DNA from: Magnaporthiopsis rhizophila
Taxonomy: Eukaryota > Ascomycota > Sordariomycetes > Magnaporthales > Magnaporthaceae
Reading direction: 5' to 3'
Assembly: GCA_003049465.1 (NCBI GenBank)
Contig: PYSS01000075.1
Location: 62,001-126,000 of the forward strand
Length of the DNA stretch: 64,000 nt
This document shows, piece by piece, positions 23,401 to 35,433 of this stretch; within the stretch, counting starts at the first letter, position 1, and each line of letters opens with the position of its first letter. The translations under genes and the position numbers were made by a program. The notes beneath the pieces were generated by a model that did no database searches, was not told the DNA's origin, and saw only the letters and a list, made by a program, of their open reading frames with translations.

Positions 23401-24031
23401 CGCAGAGATACGGACGGGGTACCAGGCACGGAACCAAGCCGGGGTAGGAAACGATGGCAGGGAATGGCTGGGCATGAGTGACCGAGGGACACAGAGGGGC
23501 CACCAGTGGCGAGCGAGCAGGCAAATCGGAAGGGCGAAGCGAGCGCTGACTGGGCAGGTGCTCGTCCAGGAGGGGAGCAGGACGACATGGCGCGCTGTGG
23601 AAGCGAGTTACAAGAGGCAGTAGGCAGGACGCCGTCACACGTCATCGGGGCATTATGGCTGGGCTTGCCAGAGCGTGATACGCGCAACCACTGGTTGGTG
23701 GACGAGAGAGACGCGACTGTCTCAGACCAGGCAGAGGGCCAGCCAGGCTGAGACCTGTCGAAGGAGACAGCAAAGCGTCGGACCTGATTGCGGCTGCCGA
23801 AGACGAGCATGGAGAGAACCTGATACCCCATATCCAAAACGGTTCGGGGAGACGTGGAGAGGTATGCGCAGGCGGTACAAGCAAGCCGACAAAGGGGCAA
23901 AGGGAAGGGTCGGGTGGTGTGTGGCTGCTGGACAGTCTGGAGGGAGGGCAGGGGGACTGCAGGGTCTTCTCCCGCGAAAGAACGGAGCCGGCTGTCGAAG
24001 CATGCCTCCCGAATAGGAACCACTTACCCAT
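20472..24031 (-). CDS. Three-RRM SR-like mRNA-binding protein (Gbp2/Hrb1 type)
   Basis: Probable nuclear shuttling mRNP protein of the yeast Gbp2/Hrb1 type, which couple transcription and mRNA export. Nine coding exons, right to left: 24031-24028, 22929-22907, 22405-22072, 21971-21919, 21804-21797, 21723-21630, 21539-21387, 21307-20828, 20759-20472; total 478 aa. The first exon is just ATGG; joining gives MADNDNYRP followed by an SR/RS-rich tract (RERSRSPRRGRSRSP). RRM1 is about residues 98-172 (VYVGNL; RNP1 KGCGIVEY), RRM2 about 217-295 (VYVNNL; KGSGIVIF), an RGG/FGG-rich linker about 296-365, and RRM3 about 378-455 (IYVRNL; RGSGVVRF). The SR part near the N-terminus, not C-terminus, argues for Gbp2/Hrb1 rather than classical SR proteins. 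Introns 1 (1.1 kb) and 2 (0.5 kb) are unusually long for this genome. Confidence 0.87.
21797..21804 (-). other. 8-nt coding microexon in the Gbp2-like gene
   Basis: The sequence GGATGCGG (coding strand) lies between an acceptor (TATAG) and a donor (GTATGT). It supplies GGA-TGC-GG between the exon ending ATG TCG AAG and the exon starting A-ATT-GTG-GAG, giving SKGCGIVEY, a textbook RNP1. Without it the frame breaks. Confidence 0.8.
22930..24027 (-). other. 1.1-kb first intron, splitting ATG|G from the body
   Basis: Donor GTAAGT directly follows ATGG. Near the 3' end a branch-like CTAAC lies about 22 nt before the acceptor AAACAG at 22930. No domain-bearing open frame is seen inside. On the coding strand it is rich in C and CT, with a strong strand skew. 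Most other introns in this window are below 120 nt. Confidence 0.75.
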
Positions 24032-27000
24032 TTTTTCCTCTCTTTGGACGCCTCAAGCTCGGTCGGGCGCTTGGTAGACAGAGAAATTTTAGGCTGCCTT
24101 CTGAGGGACAGTGTTCGATTGGGCGGTGATATTGCCAGCGATCAACGGGCGGCTGCAAGACAAATGATGTTGATGCGGGAAAGGAGGGAGGGGCGTGGCA
24201 GCCAGGTCAGGCAAAAGGGCCACACACAGTGTTGCGGCGAGCGAGCGAGTGCGCGACAAGACCCGGATGACGCGCTGCAGGCGAGAATGCAGGATGCTGG
24301 GTCGAGCGCAACGGCAGCGGCAGCAGGGCGTACAGGGCGGCGTGTGCAGCGACGCAGCAATGCAACAAAGCGACAGGAGAGGATGCGTGAAGACGCCGCC
24401 TAGGAGGTCGGCTGGGTGGGTGATAGGGTGGGAAGGAACGTCGTTGGGACAGAGGATACCACCAGCTAGCAGAAGAAGGCGCTGGCGTGGTCGCCTGTCA
24501 ACCAGCGTTTGGTCCAGTCCAACTCCAGGCCAGGTGAGCTGGATGGTGCGCCAACGGACGTGAGCGTGTGCGAGGGAATTGTCTGGTGTGTGTGTGTGTG
24601 TGTATGTCGGCGTTTTGGCGGGCGAGGGCGTCAAATCGCGTGGTTGCGCCGCGTCGATCTTCTTGGGACGGAAAAGCTGACAAGACAGCCGCGAGGGAGG
24701 TGGAGCTAGGCTATGAGCTGGGCTCTCCGTGCTAGCGCGGCCCCGGCCGGTTCTGCCTGACAGGGGTGGAGCTGCAGGCGGCTGCTATGCAGGTTGGAAT
24801 GCAGACAGAAGAAGGGCAGAAAAATAAAACGGACGAGAAACGTAGGTGTGGTTCACGCGCAGGCGTTTTCAAAACGGCGGGTGAGTAAGGCAAAATGACA
24901 AAGCGGCGTCGCGTCGCGGAAGAAAAAATTGGCAAAAAGAATGAGCGATCAATCCAAAGAGGTGCCCACGCGTTGTCATTGGAAGGCAGGCCCCAACAGC
25001 AGAGAATCAGCAAGGACTTGGGCCTGGGCCTGGGCATCCGAGGAGAACGCGTGCGGCTGGTGGGTCGGCCAAACTGTCGATGCTTCTTATTGGACGCCCA
25101 CGGGAGATTGGGCCGGCGGTGGGGAAGCAGTGGGTGCAAGGGCCATGGATGGTGGTGTGTCGCACGTGCGTCGCTGTAACGTCAATGGCTCAGTTGCAAG
25201 CCAGACTTTGAGGCAGACACGACGGCATGTCTTTTTTTTGCCTCAACTTCGGGGAAATAGGAAAAATCAACGGCAGGCTCCTACCAGCAGACGTTGCCAG
25301 CCTCCTGCATCTTAAGCTACAAGCCGGAAGAAGTCGACCATCTAGAAATTCCAGACAAACAGACGGACGGACGGAAAGACACAAGGCGGACGAACAGACA
25401 GTGAACAGGCCGGCTGATAGAAGCACCGCACCGCCCTTCACGACTAGCAAAAACAGCAGACAAGGCTTCATGGAGTGGTTGCGTTGCAGCAGGAAGCGGG
25501 GCCACAGTGCCCACAGCCAACCCGTTGGGACAAGGTCTGGAACCAACCAACTCGCGATGCCGGGCAGTGCTATTTCCATATTCGCTTGGTTGGTGGAAAG
25601 GAAGCAGCCAGCACCATTTCGGGACCGATGCATGGCCCGCCTGGACCGCCCTCCCGCGCCAACGCCTTCTGGCTGCCTGGTCGATGGCCAGCCCCTCGTT
25701 CAGCAAGTTGAACCTGGCAAGTCTTTGGCCAATGGATTATTTTCTGCGTTGGGTGCCTTCCGCTGCCTTGCGTCAACGTGCCCTTTTTACTCCTCTCTTT
25801 CCCCCCCTCCCAGCGACCGGAGGCTTTATCGCGTCATTTTTTGATGATGCCATATCGGGAGACGGAAGACGGCGTCGAAGACCCGAAGACGCTGCCTGGA
25901 ACTGCCCGCCGATTGGATGGTACCCAGGTACATATAAATACGCCCCAGGAATGGTGGCAGGTCTCCAGTGCCAGGGGGTTAGTGCTGGTGTCCGGACCTG
26001 CTCTCCAGTGACACCGCAGCTACGGCGAACGGCCCGTCGCCGTCTCACTCGCCCAGCGCTCTTCAGGTCACGAAACGTAGAGACTGATCGTATGCCTCCG
26101 AGAGGATAGGCAAGTTGCGGGGTAGGTATTGTCACTGTCATGCTGTGTTCCGTCGGCAACGAGCGGCGCCGACCTGAGAACACCATTGTCGCCCTCGGCC
26201 TCTCCCTCCTGGCGGAGAACGAACGCCTCCATGGCGGCAGATGAACGGCTGTGCAGCAATGGCGCCCTCGACTGTGGCAGGGTGCGTGGGCTGCCGCTCG
26301 TGACAAGACCAGGCGCCGGGCCTGCAGCTGCCCGAGTTATTTGCCAGCCACGGACTTGAGACCTGCCTCGGTGGCACAGCAGGCCAAGGCGGGCTTTGGG
26401 CCCCTCCCTCTTGTGCAACGTGCCGTGGGGTAGCAATCTGATTGCATCCTGTGGCCGCAACAATCCTCTACTGTGCTCCTGCCGCGTCCGCTCAGCTGTA
26501 TGGCGCAAGCAATACGCCACCTAGACGTGACTGGTGGGCATGGTCATGACCGGGTGGATAAGGATGGCCCCCGACCTATGCATGCGCCAAGACACCAGAC
26601 ACCTTCCCTTGTCTGCCGGTGTCCTTATACCGGGCAGTGCGGGAAATACCTACCTATGTATGTTTGGATTATGGTAAACCCGCGGACATGCTGGGGGCAT
26701 ACCCAGCCGAACTCGATGGGCATTTTGCTGAGCCGGGGTACCTTTCCCAGGTCTGTATCCTATACCACAAGAAGAATTCACCTGGGCAGAGAGCATGCCG
26801 TCGACGGCAAACAACGCAGGACTCTCGGGCTTATGGAACATTATATGGCAGACATGCCAAGTACGCTTGCCAGAGTCTAGGCCCTGAGAAGACGCCCAAC
26901 ACATAGCAGATGCCTTGGCGGAGATGCCGGTCTGGGGAACAGGGAGGAAGAGAGGAACGTGTATAAAATCAAGGAGGACCCAGGAGCAACTGAAAAAAGG

Positions 27001-27622
27001 AAGAGGCTGGGGATGCTGTGGTTGTGTGTGGACGGAGCGTGCAACGGATGTAAGCGCACTAATACATACCCACCCTCCCGGAGGCCAATGGTCACAACGG
27101 GGAAGCCCCGACCGAAATATTGACTGCCGTCGTGCAGCTGGCCGCGCCAGAGAGGCCTCTTCCTATTAGCTGGCAAGCCCGAGGCGGCACACCACGGGCT
27201 TGTCGGTGTAGCAACTGCATTAGTGCCTGTCAGTCAGTCCAATCTGGGCCTTGGGATTTGAATGGGTGTGTGAGGGCGTGGGTGCCGTGCGGTGGGATTT
27301 ATGCGCGGGTCGTTTTGTCGTTGTCCATGAGCATTGAATGGCTGATGTGCGGGCACAGCAATGCAAGGCTCTGGCGAATGGAGGGTGCGAGAGAGGAGCC
27401 GGGCAGTCAAGTTGATAACATGGAGCAGGTATGTGCTTGGCTGGAGCAGGGTTGGGGTTAGAGATTGACTGCGAATAGCGGCACCAAACCGACCCGCCAT
27501 AAAAAAAAAACGAGATTCAAGATTTGCATGTCCAACGCCCGATATGCCGCCAACCGTACTCAATTGATCGCCGGCAGCAACCTAAAATCAAGAAGAAAAA
27601 AAAGAAGAAGAACAAAAAAGAC
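24032..27622. other. 3.6-kb gene-poor region
   Basis: Upstream flank of the Gbp2-like gene and of COQ9 (divergent pair). I found no supported gene. Many open frames up to about 200 codons exist on both strands but overlap one another and lack domains. Simple repeats include (GT)9 at 24586-24603 and an A/G-rich tract just before COQ9 (about 27586-27622). It may contain long leaders or noncoding transcripts that sequence alone cannot show. Confidence 0.5.
24586..24603. repeat. (GT)9 microsatellite
   Basis: Uninterrupted GT dinucleotide run of 18 nt, in the flank of the Gbp2-like gene. Confidence 0.95.
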
Positions 27623-28611
27623 ATGTCCGCCTCACGACCGCTCTCCGGCGTCCTCCGCAGCCTGTTCCGCATCCCCCGCGCCTCCGCCGCCCGGCCGGCC
27701 CTCCGCAAAACCGGCTCGCGATGCCTGTCTAGTAGGACAGCAACCCCTCCTCCGACCCGGCCCGCCCGTCGACGCCCACCAGCATCATCCCCAGCCACGA
27801 CCGTCACCACCGCTACCACAACACGACACTACCACCCAACAACAACCCCTCCCGACCGGCCCTCCCCCTTCAGCGCAACCGAGACCGCAATCCTGACGGC
27901 CGCCTACGCCCACGTGCCGACCCACGGCTTCACGCCCCGGTCTCTGGCCCTCGGCGCCCGCGACGCCGGCTACCCGCCCGTGTCGGCCGGCGCCGGCGCC
28001 CTGAGCGACCCGGCGCAGGCCCTGGTGCGCTGGCACCTCGCCACGCGGCGCCGGCTGCTGGCCGAGCGGGCGCGCGAGCTATTCCCTGAAGACAGCAGCA
28101 GCAGCAGCAGCAGCAACCATACGCTCGCACAGGTCGAAGTCAACGCCCGCGCCGAGCTGCTCGCCTGGGAGCGGCTGCTGCTCAACGAGCCCGTTATTGG
28201 GCGGTGGCAAGAGGTCAGTCAGTTTAGTCCCCGTCTCTTCTCCTCCAACGCTTCCCGATCTAACGACAGACGACTGTGATAAAACAGGCCCAGGCAATAA
28301 TAGCCCAGCCCACCTTCGCCCCCGAGTGCCTCGCCGAGCTGGCCCGGCTGGCCGACGACGTCTGGGCCCTGGCCGGCGACGCCGCCGTCGACCCGTCCTG
28401 GTACGCCAAGCGCGCCGCCCTGTCGGCCGTCTACGCCGCCGCCGAGCTGTACATGACCACGGACCGCTCGCCGGGTTTCCGCGAGACCCGCGAGTTTGTG
28501 CGCCGTCGCTTCGCCGAGACGGCAGAGGTCGGGCGCGCCGTGTCGTCTGTTGGCCAGTGGCTTGGCTTCACTGCCGTCTCGGGCCTCAACGTGCTCAGGA
28601 GCAAAGGGTGA
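27623..28611 (+). CDS. COQ9: Ubiquinone biosynthesis protein Coq9
   Basis: Mitochondrial matrix lipid-binding protein that presents ubiquinone precursors to Coq7 within the CoQ synthome. Exons 27623-28213 and 28288-28611 (74-nt intron, GTCAGT..ACAG) encode 304 aa. The N-terminal 80 residues are Arg/Ser/Thr/Pro-rich without acidic residues, a plausible presequence. The COQ9 fold follows: TAAYAHVPTHGFTPRSLALG, a Ser run encoded by a CAG/AGC repeat (residues about 157-164), then the C-terminal COQ9 domain with DPSWYAKRAALSAVYAAAEL and YMTTDRSPGFRETREFVRRR, which is diagnostic. The start is preceded by a purine-rich A tract. Convergent with SMC6, with 414 bp between stop codons. Confidence 0.94.
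28093..28115 (+). repeat. CAG/AGC trinucleotide repeat inside COQ9
   Basis: About seven and a half CAG units in the COQ9 reading frame, read as a Ser run. Length is likely to vary between strains. Confidence 0.9.
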
Positions 28612-29025
28612 ACATCTAAATGACAATAACAGTATTTTGTTGTGTCCCATTCGTCTCACTGTTTGACGCCTACATGAGGTGTATGTATACCAACCGACCT
28701 ATCCACGCAACAATACCCATGTGTACAAACTGTATCATTACAATAAAAAAAGAAGTGACATGCCTCCCATTGGTATCCGTAACAGTTGCCCTATGGCGCC
28801 TCCATTCCCAACAAATAAGCAGCAAAGAAAAAAAAAAAAATGGACTGTGCGAGGTTGCCGGAAGCACAAATAGCAAATAAGTGGCAATGGCCCGTTCGCC
28901 CTGCTCGCTGAGAATGCGCCTCCCGAAAGAAAACTCCTGGAAATCCGGATCCTGAGTTTGCCCATAAACGCACATAAAAAAGAACACTGCGATTTCCCAA
29001 AGGAGCCGCCAAGAGTGAAAACATA
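28612..29025. other. Convergent 3' flanks of COQ9 and SMC6
   Basis: The 414 bp hold the 3' untranslated regions of the two converging genes. It is A-rich on the plus strand, with an A run near 28829-28840. No gene is supported. Confidence 0.5.
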
Positions 29026-32000
29026 TTACTGGTACTCGTCCATTGTCCGCTGACGAGGATCCTTCATCCTGCACGGCGGAAAAGCAGTCCATGTCAGCAT
29101 CCGTCACAGTCGCGGAAGCACATGTCAAGCCGCCATTAAACTGGCCGGGCACGACATACCTGATAATATTGACATCCTTGTCCACCTTGGCGCGACCCTC
29201 GATCGCGTTGGGCGTGATCATTATAAACTGCCGGCTGACCGACTTGCGCGCCGCGGACACCAGCATGTTTGTGCTGATGGCCCTGTTCACGTTGTCCATG
29301 AAGACGTCAAACTCGTCCAGGCACCGCAGCGGCGAGCCCATCGAGTCCCAGATGGCCAGGAGGAGGCAGATGGACGAGAAGGACTTCTCGCCGCCCGACA
29401 GCGTCTTGGTGTTTCTGCCCGTCGCGTTCTTGCGCGTCGCGTCCGGCTCGACCTGCACCTCCAGCTTCTTGCCGACGTGGTCCAACACCAGCTGGCCCCT
29501 GTAGCCGCGCTCGCTCAGAAGGTAGACGAAGTTGGAGCGCGCGTTCGCGGATATGTATCGCTGGAAGTTGCGCCACTTCTCCATCCGGACCGCCATCGTC
29601 CTGCTCAGCCGCCGGATGATGTCGTTGCTGCTGTTGAACGTGTCCTCCGCGTTCGTGTGGGCTACCTTGGCATTGGCGGCGTCTTCGTAGATTTGTTCAT
29701 CGGTCTTACCGATCCTCTTCTGCCGAGCCTCGAGCTGCTTGTTGATCGAAATCACCTTGGCCTCGATGCTCTTGTGCGTCTCCCCGTCCGGCACGAACAC
29801 GCGCTCGGGCACAACGTCGGCCGCCTGCCTCGTGAAGTTCGCCACTACTGCCTGCTGTTCCTGCAACTTCCTCTCGGCGACGCGCTTGTCCTCCCGAAGC
29901 TTCTCCACCTCCTCGAACGCGTCGTTCTTTTGTGTGAGCACCAGCCGCCTGGCGTCGTGCGCCATGTTGACCTGCGCATCGGCTTTGGTGCGCCGCGCCT
30001 CGAAGTCCTGCTGCACGAGCTTCTCCTCGCTGAGTTTCCTCTTAAGGCCGTCCGCCTTGCCGCTCTGTTCGGTGACCAGCATCTTCAGTTCTCCGTACTG
30101 CCGCCCAAAGGTCTCGTACTCCTCTTCGAGCCGTACCCGCGCAGCTTCCAGCGCCTTGAGACGATCGTCGTAGCCTTCAAAGTCGTCAAGCTCATGGCTG
30201 AGGGTGAATATCGAGCCTTGACACTGTCGGTCGTCCCTGTTGAGCTTTTGGTGCCTCGCCTTTTGCTCTGTCAAGTCCTGCTCGCACACCCGGGCCCGGT
30301 CCTTCAGCTCGTCCCGTCTGCGGATCAGATCGTCATATTCGGTTCGCAGCTGTGACAAAACATCGCGGAGCTGCGATACCTGGGCCTGGACGTCAGCCTT
30401 CATGCGCGGCTTCTGGGGACCGGGCACAACAGGAGCAGTGGCAAGGTTGGCCCCGCCGCCCCTGTTCGTGAGTCTCAGCCCCTGGCCGGGTTTTGTGTCG
30501 TGAAAGCAGATGCAGGCCTTGACGTTCCGCGGGGGAGGGCCCTTGAAGAGGACGTTCTCGGCATCCAGGCGTTTTTCCACAAGGATGATCTGCTCGATGA
30601 AGCTGTTGATGATGAGCTGGTTGCGTACCATGTCATCCTCAAACTTGAGCACTCGCAGGATCGTATCGAACTCGGGGTCCGGCTCTTTGCCCCGCGTGTC
30701 GATCACGGTGCGGTTCGCGATCAGGACGGGACAGTTCTTGATCCTGAAGTGTTCCATGGATCGCTGGAGCCGCTGCTGGTCCGCTTTGCTGGTGACGATG
30801 AACCCGTTAAGCGCTCTGCCTAGCGTCTTTTCCAGCAGGCTCGTCCACTGAGGCTTCGTGACGCTGATGAGCGAGCCCATTGGGCCGACCGGCTTCTCTC
30901 TGTACCCGTTGTCGTTGGCAATTTGCCGCAGAAGCTCTGGGACCCCCCGCTCGTAGGCGTCGAGGGGAGATCTGTCGTTTCGCTCCAGGTCTTTGAGCCT
31001 TGTCTCCATGGCCCTGACCTCCCTGACCTTGGACTCGACTGCCTGGCGCATGCGACTCTGCTCATGCTTGGCCTCGTCTCGGCGACGCTCGAGCTCGGGT
31101 CCTCGGTCGGCGTTCTCCTTCATTTCATCGCGGATCCCCGCGAGGCGCTCGTTCGCCTTTCTCAGCTGTTCGCGCTTCCTTGCGACCTGCTCGCCAGTCG
31201 AACCGGCAACGCGCGCCTTTTCCTCCTCCATCGTGGCCGCATTTTTCTCCAGCTCCTTCTTGGCGTTGCTGAGCTGAGCGTGAGCGTCGCGTTCCTCGCG
31301 GCGAATGTTTTCGAGCTCTGTCCTGGCCTGTTGAAAGTCCTTGGTGGCAGCCTCTATCTTTCTCTCAAGCCCCGGGGCTTCCTCGTTGACCAGGGCATCC
31401 CGCGCCGCTACAGCTCGCTCGCGCTTGGCGTCGGCGGATTCGAGGGCTTGGGTAAGGCGCTCAGCTGCCGCCTCTGCGTTGGCGATCTGGCCTCGGTATG
31501 CTTCGAGCTCCTCCTCGCGCTCCTTCAAGATGCCTTCCTGTTCCTTTACTTGTGACCAGGCCAGTTGCATGTTGTACAGACGCCTCTTCCGCCGCAGCTC
31601 CTTGTTCTGCTGGATGGACTCGAGCAGCTTCTCGGCCTCGTTCAGTGCCTTCTTTGTCATCTTAACACGCGCCTCCTGCTCGGGCAGCTTGCTTTGTACC
31701 GCCTCCAGGTACTCCATGATTAAACGGTAGTCGTTGTCTAGCTGCTCGAGCTGGACGCCCTGGATGAAGAATTGGTATTTTTGCGAGTCGGACGAGGCGT
31801 TGAGAAAGGACCGCGCATTGTCCTGCGAGAGGACGTTGAGCGGGTTGTCCACCTGGAGACAGAACCACTCTGCAATCTCCGAGATCTCTCCTCGCTTGCT
31901 GGAGATAAGTTTTCCGGTGGCCGATTTGGCCTTGAAGCCACTGGCCCCGGACCTGTTGAAGTGACGCTCGACAATGATAGAGTCGCCGTAGATGTCATGC

Positions 32001-32740
32001 TGATATGCATCTATGCCCTGGTTCTTGATCTTGACGCTGAGGATGGCCTGGTCCCTCCCTTCTTTGATGAATGCTTTAAGGCTGCCTCCTCGGTTGGTCG
32101 AGCTCGCCTTGCCGCCAAGACAAAGGGTGATTGCGGTCAAGATGGCGCTCTTGCCGCTCCCGTTCTCGCCGACGATGAAATTGAGGAGAGGACCGAGCTC
32201 GCAGTGCAGCCTCTCGTGACACATGAAGTTGATACAAGTGACACTCTCCAAGATTCCGTTCAGGGCAGCGTGATTGTCACCGATGAGGGGTGGCCGACTG
32301 TTGATGCGCTGTGTCGCCCGTAAATCGTCCTCTCTCTCGTGCTGGAGGTGCTCGAAGCCACGATCGCGGAGATCTTCGTACTGGGTGGCCACTGGGGCGC
32401 CATCGTTGTCTTCGTCGTCATTGTCGTCGTCCACGTCCATCTCAGTAGAGCCGCGGCCACTGGGACCTTCCCCATTCGTAGTGTGATTGCTCGATCGTCG
32501 TTCGTATGATTCTACGTTGGACATGCGCGGTCGTTTCCTCTAGAAAGTCTGTCAGTTCTATAGGCGAGGTAGGACAGCAGCACGGACAGCTCAGGCCATG
32601 CTTACGGGCTCATGGCGCAAAGACGAGCGTGCGGCGACAGCTTCGACAATCTCTTCGTCTTGGTGGTCAGCTTGCTCGAATCGCGTTCGTTTCCGTCGCG
32701 AGGACTCGCCGCCGAGACCATTCACTGTGCGCGCAGGCAT
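29026..32740 (-). CDS. SMC6: Smc6, ATPase subunit of the Smc5/6 complex
   Basis: Subunit of the Smc5/6 complex, needed for homologous recombination repair and rDNA stability. Three exons, 32740-32606, 32539-29160 and 29068-29026, encode 1185 aa. The first exon adds a basic N-terminus (RRKRTRF) and the join gives RKRPRMSNVESYER; an internal ATG at 32524 would lose 50 residues. Walker A is GENGSGKSAI at about residue 169-178, followed by two long coiled-coil arms, the hinge in the middle, the ABC signature LSGGEKSFSS and Walker B LRCLDEFDVFMD near the C-terminus. The last 14 residues come from a small final exon, giving a natural end of RMKDPRQRTMDEYQ; without that splice the frame would run on into the 3' flank. 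Divergent from the ecdysoneless-family gene. Confidence 0.95.
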
Positions 32741-33112
32741 CTTCTGGCAGATTTAGAAAGCGACGCGTCCGCACAGCGGGAGGAAGTATGCTGCCCTTGC
32801 GCCACCCGTTGTCAAAGAGCGGAAGTGGTCGGGGCGGGGAGCAGGCAGATTGCAAAGGCGTGATCTACTTTGGCAGCAACGACGCGATGGTACCTAATTA
32901 CGGCGCGTAAATCAGAGACCCTTGTGCCTGCCCGCGTCGCTTGAAAATGACGCCCCACCCGCGTAGGGCTGATAGGGATACCGCTGAAAGGCGGGGGTGA
33001 CATCATCAAGGCTCCCGTCATCACGTGCATATTTCAACGGGCACCACCCATCGCAAGTAACACGGCACCCGCCGTCCGATTGCAAACCCTTCCATGAAGA
33101 AATACCCATATC
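32741..33112. promoter_or_regulatory. Shared promoter of SMC6 and the ecdysoneless-family gene
   Basis: Region of 372 bp between two divergent start codons. It must serve both a DNA-repair gene and a transcription/splicing-related gene. No clear TATA box or named binding site was identified. Confidence 0.5.
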
Positions 33113-35156
33113 ATGGAGGCCAGCACTGAAGTTGGTACAAGGGAGATTCCGGCCAAGAGCGACGAAGATGGCGCCAGAGAGGATGACGTGCCCGCGGGCT
33201 TTGGCAAGACATCACTGCCAGAAAACTGCGTCGAGTACATGGTGTTTCTGATCGACAGCCAGCGAGACGCTCGCCAGGTCCTCTCGCGCCTGGAAACCGT
33301 CAAGAAGTCCGCGCTGCAACTGGCGGCTGGGCTCACCAAGGAATATATTTGGCAGCGTGACAGCTTCGGCCTCGAAGTGAAGAGCCGCTCTGGTGAGTTG
33401 CTGCCCAAAGTCTTGGCTTTTAACCTGCATAGAGAGATGCAACATAGCTGATACCGCGGTATGGAGCATCGGGGAATAAGGCCTCCTGTTTCTACATGGC
33501 ATCACATATCACGGCGACTCGGTGGAAGACGAGTGGCTCGTAGTGTACATGCTCCGCGAGCTCAGCAAGTCCTTTAAGGAAATATGGATCCGCGTCTTTG
33601 ACAGCGACGGCGAGTTCCTGCTCGTCGAGGCGGCCAACGTCGCCCCGAAATGGTTGAACCCGGAGATGGACAGCAACCGGGTCTGGATCAACGACGGCAG
33701 GCTCCTGCTCGTGCCTCTGTCCGACAAGGACAAGAGCGGCCTCGCCTCCTCCAAAAAGCCCATGACCCTGTCCGACGCCGTGAGCTTCATCGGCTCAAAT
33801 CCCAAAGCGCTGGTCCACTCGACCTTTGTCGAGTCCGAGGCCTTCTACCGCCTGGAAAAGTACCCGGGCCACATCGCCGACTCGATCCACTGCTCCCAGG
33901 TCACGATCCCGCGCAAGCTGGCCTACGTCCTGCACGCCCGGCCCAAGGCCATCGCGCCCGCCGTCGAGGCCTTTTATCTACGCGACCCCGTCTCGCTGAA
34001 GCCCGTCGTGTCGGCCCCGTCCTCTGGCGACGGCCTCGAGTTCCCGCCTGTGGACCTCGTGACCGTCAGCGCGCGCTTCACAAAGGTCCTGTTCGCCCAG
34101 CTCAAGTCGCAGCGTTTCAGCCCGCCGCCGGCCTGGGCGGCGCTGGTCCCGGAGCCGTCGCCGTCGCCGTCGCTCCCCGACGAGATGCAGGCCGCCGCCC
34201 CGCCGCCGCCGCATTCCGCGCAGGCGCGCCTGGAGATGGGCATGAAGGTGGCGACCGGGTTCGAGCTGCTGGCGGCCGGCGCGGACCAGAGCCCCAGCCG
34301 CGTGGCCCGCGAAGTCGGCATAATACTAGAAGACCTTCTCGAGGACGGCGGCGGCGGCTTGCCTACAGATGACGAGATACGCAGCTGGGAGGGCGTCGAC
34401 AGGGACGACGATGAGGCTTGGCTGGACATCAATTTTGACGACTTTGACCGGGAGCTGCAGGGGCGAGGCAAGAAGGGCAAAGATAGGGACGACGGCGCCT
34501 CCGGGTTCGGCAGCTCGGCGGCCCAGGCCGATTTGCGCAAGATCGTGTCCCGGTTCGAGGCCTTTCTGAACGACGATGAGGCGGGCATCGACGGCGCCGA
34601 GGTCGACGATATGGACATGGATGATGATGACGATAGCGATCTCGACGACGATGACAGCGGGGACGAGGACAAGGCCGTCAGCTTTGACGAGGAGGAGTTT
34701 CACCGCATGATGAGGGAGATGATGGGCCTGCCGGCCGCGGCTAGCTCCCAAGACAAGACGGCCGCCACGGCAGCACACAGGAAAGCCGGCGATGACGGCG
34801 ACGATGACGGTGCGGACGAAGAGACCGAGGCCATAAAACAGCTCGCGGCGCAGATGGAGGCGGAGCTGAACGAACACGGGGCGCTGAAGCTAGACCCCAA
34901 GACGAGCAGGAAGAAGCAGGGCGCCCTGGAAGGGAAAAGCGAAGGATCGTCCAGCAGAGCCGACGTCCAGGCGGGGGAGGACAGCGACGGCAGCGACGAC
35001 GATGAGGTGGACATCGATTACAACCTGGCCAAGAACCTGCTCGAGAGCTTCAAGAGCCAGGCCGGGGTGGCGGGGCCCGCGGGGAACATTCTGAGCATGC
35101 TGGGCATGAGTCTTCCGCGCGACGAAGACGAGGAAGAGGATGAGAAAAGTGGCTAA
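33113..35156 (+). CDS. Ecdysoneless/Sgt1-family protein
   Basis: Member of the ECD (SGT1) family, called a suppressor of gcr2 in older fungal work; metazoan homologues act in transcription and U5 snRNP biogenesis. Exons 33113-33392 and 33481-35156 encode 651 aa. The join restores GLLFLHGITYHGDSVEDEW. The conserved N-terminal half includes EYMVFLIDSQRDARQVLSRL, FKEIWIRVFDSDGEFLLVEA and WLNPEMDSNRVWINDGRLLL, diagnostic of the family. The C-terminal half contains long Asp/Glu-rich stretches (about residues 465-510 and near the C-terminus) around VSFDEEEFHRMMREMMG, again as in the family. No membrane segment or catalytic motif is present. This is not the Hsp90 cochaperone also named Sgt1: no TPR, CS or SGS domain is seen. 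Convergent with the next gene, 277 bp apart. Confidence 0.92.
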
Positions 35157-35433
35157 AAATCGATATAGTGAAAACCAATGCTGAGTTGTTGATTAAAAGG
35201 GAGAGAGAACTGTATATACCACCGCTTTACTCTATAAAATACCGCGACGCCCCCCTGTTTATATGCAACACACCGTGGAAATAGCAAGCACCGCTCAGAC
35301 TCCTCCTGCCTCTATCCCTATACCCCCAGATCGGATCTGTGCGGATCCAGATCACGCACTCCCAATGGCAAAGCACAACCTGTCCCTCTGTTGTTGTCCA
35401 CCTATTGCTTTATGAGACGGGCAGTCCCCCACC

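Noticed and set aside
23002..24023. Open frames inside the 1.1-kb intron of the Gbp2-like gene as independent genes
   Set aside because: Several frames overlap on both strands with Pro/Ser/Arg-rich composition typical of C-rich DNA and with no domain.
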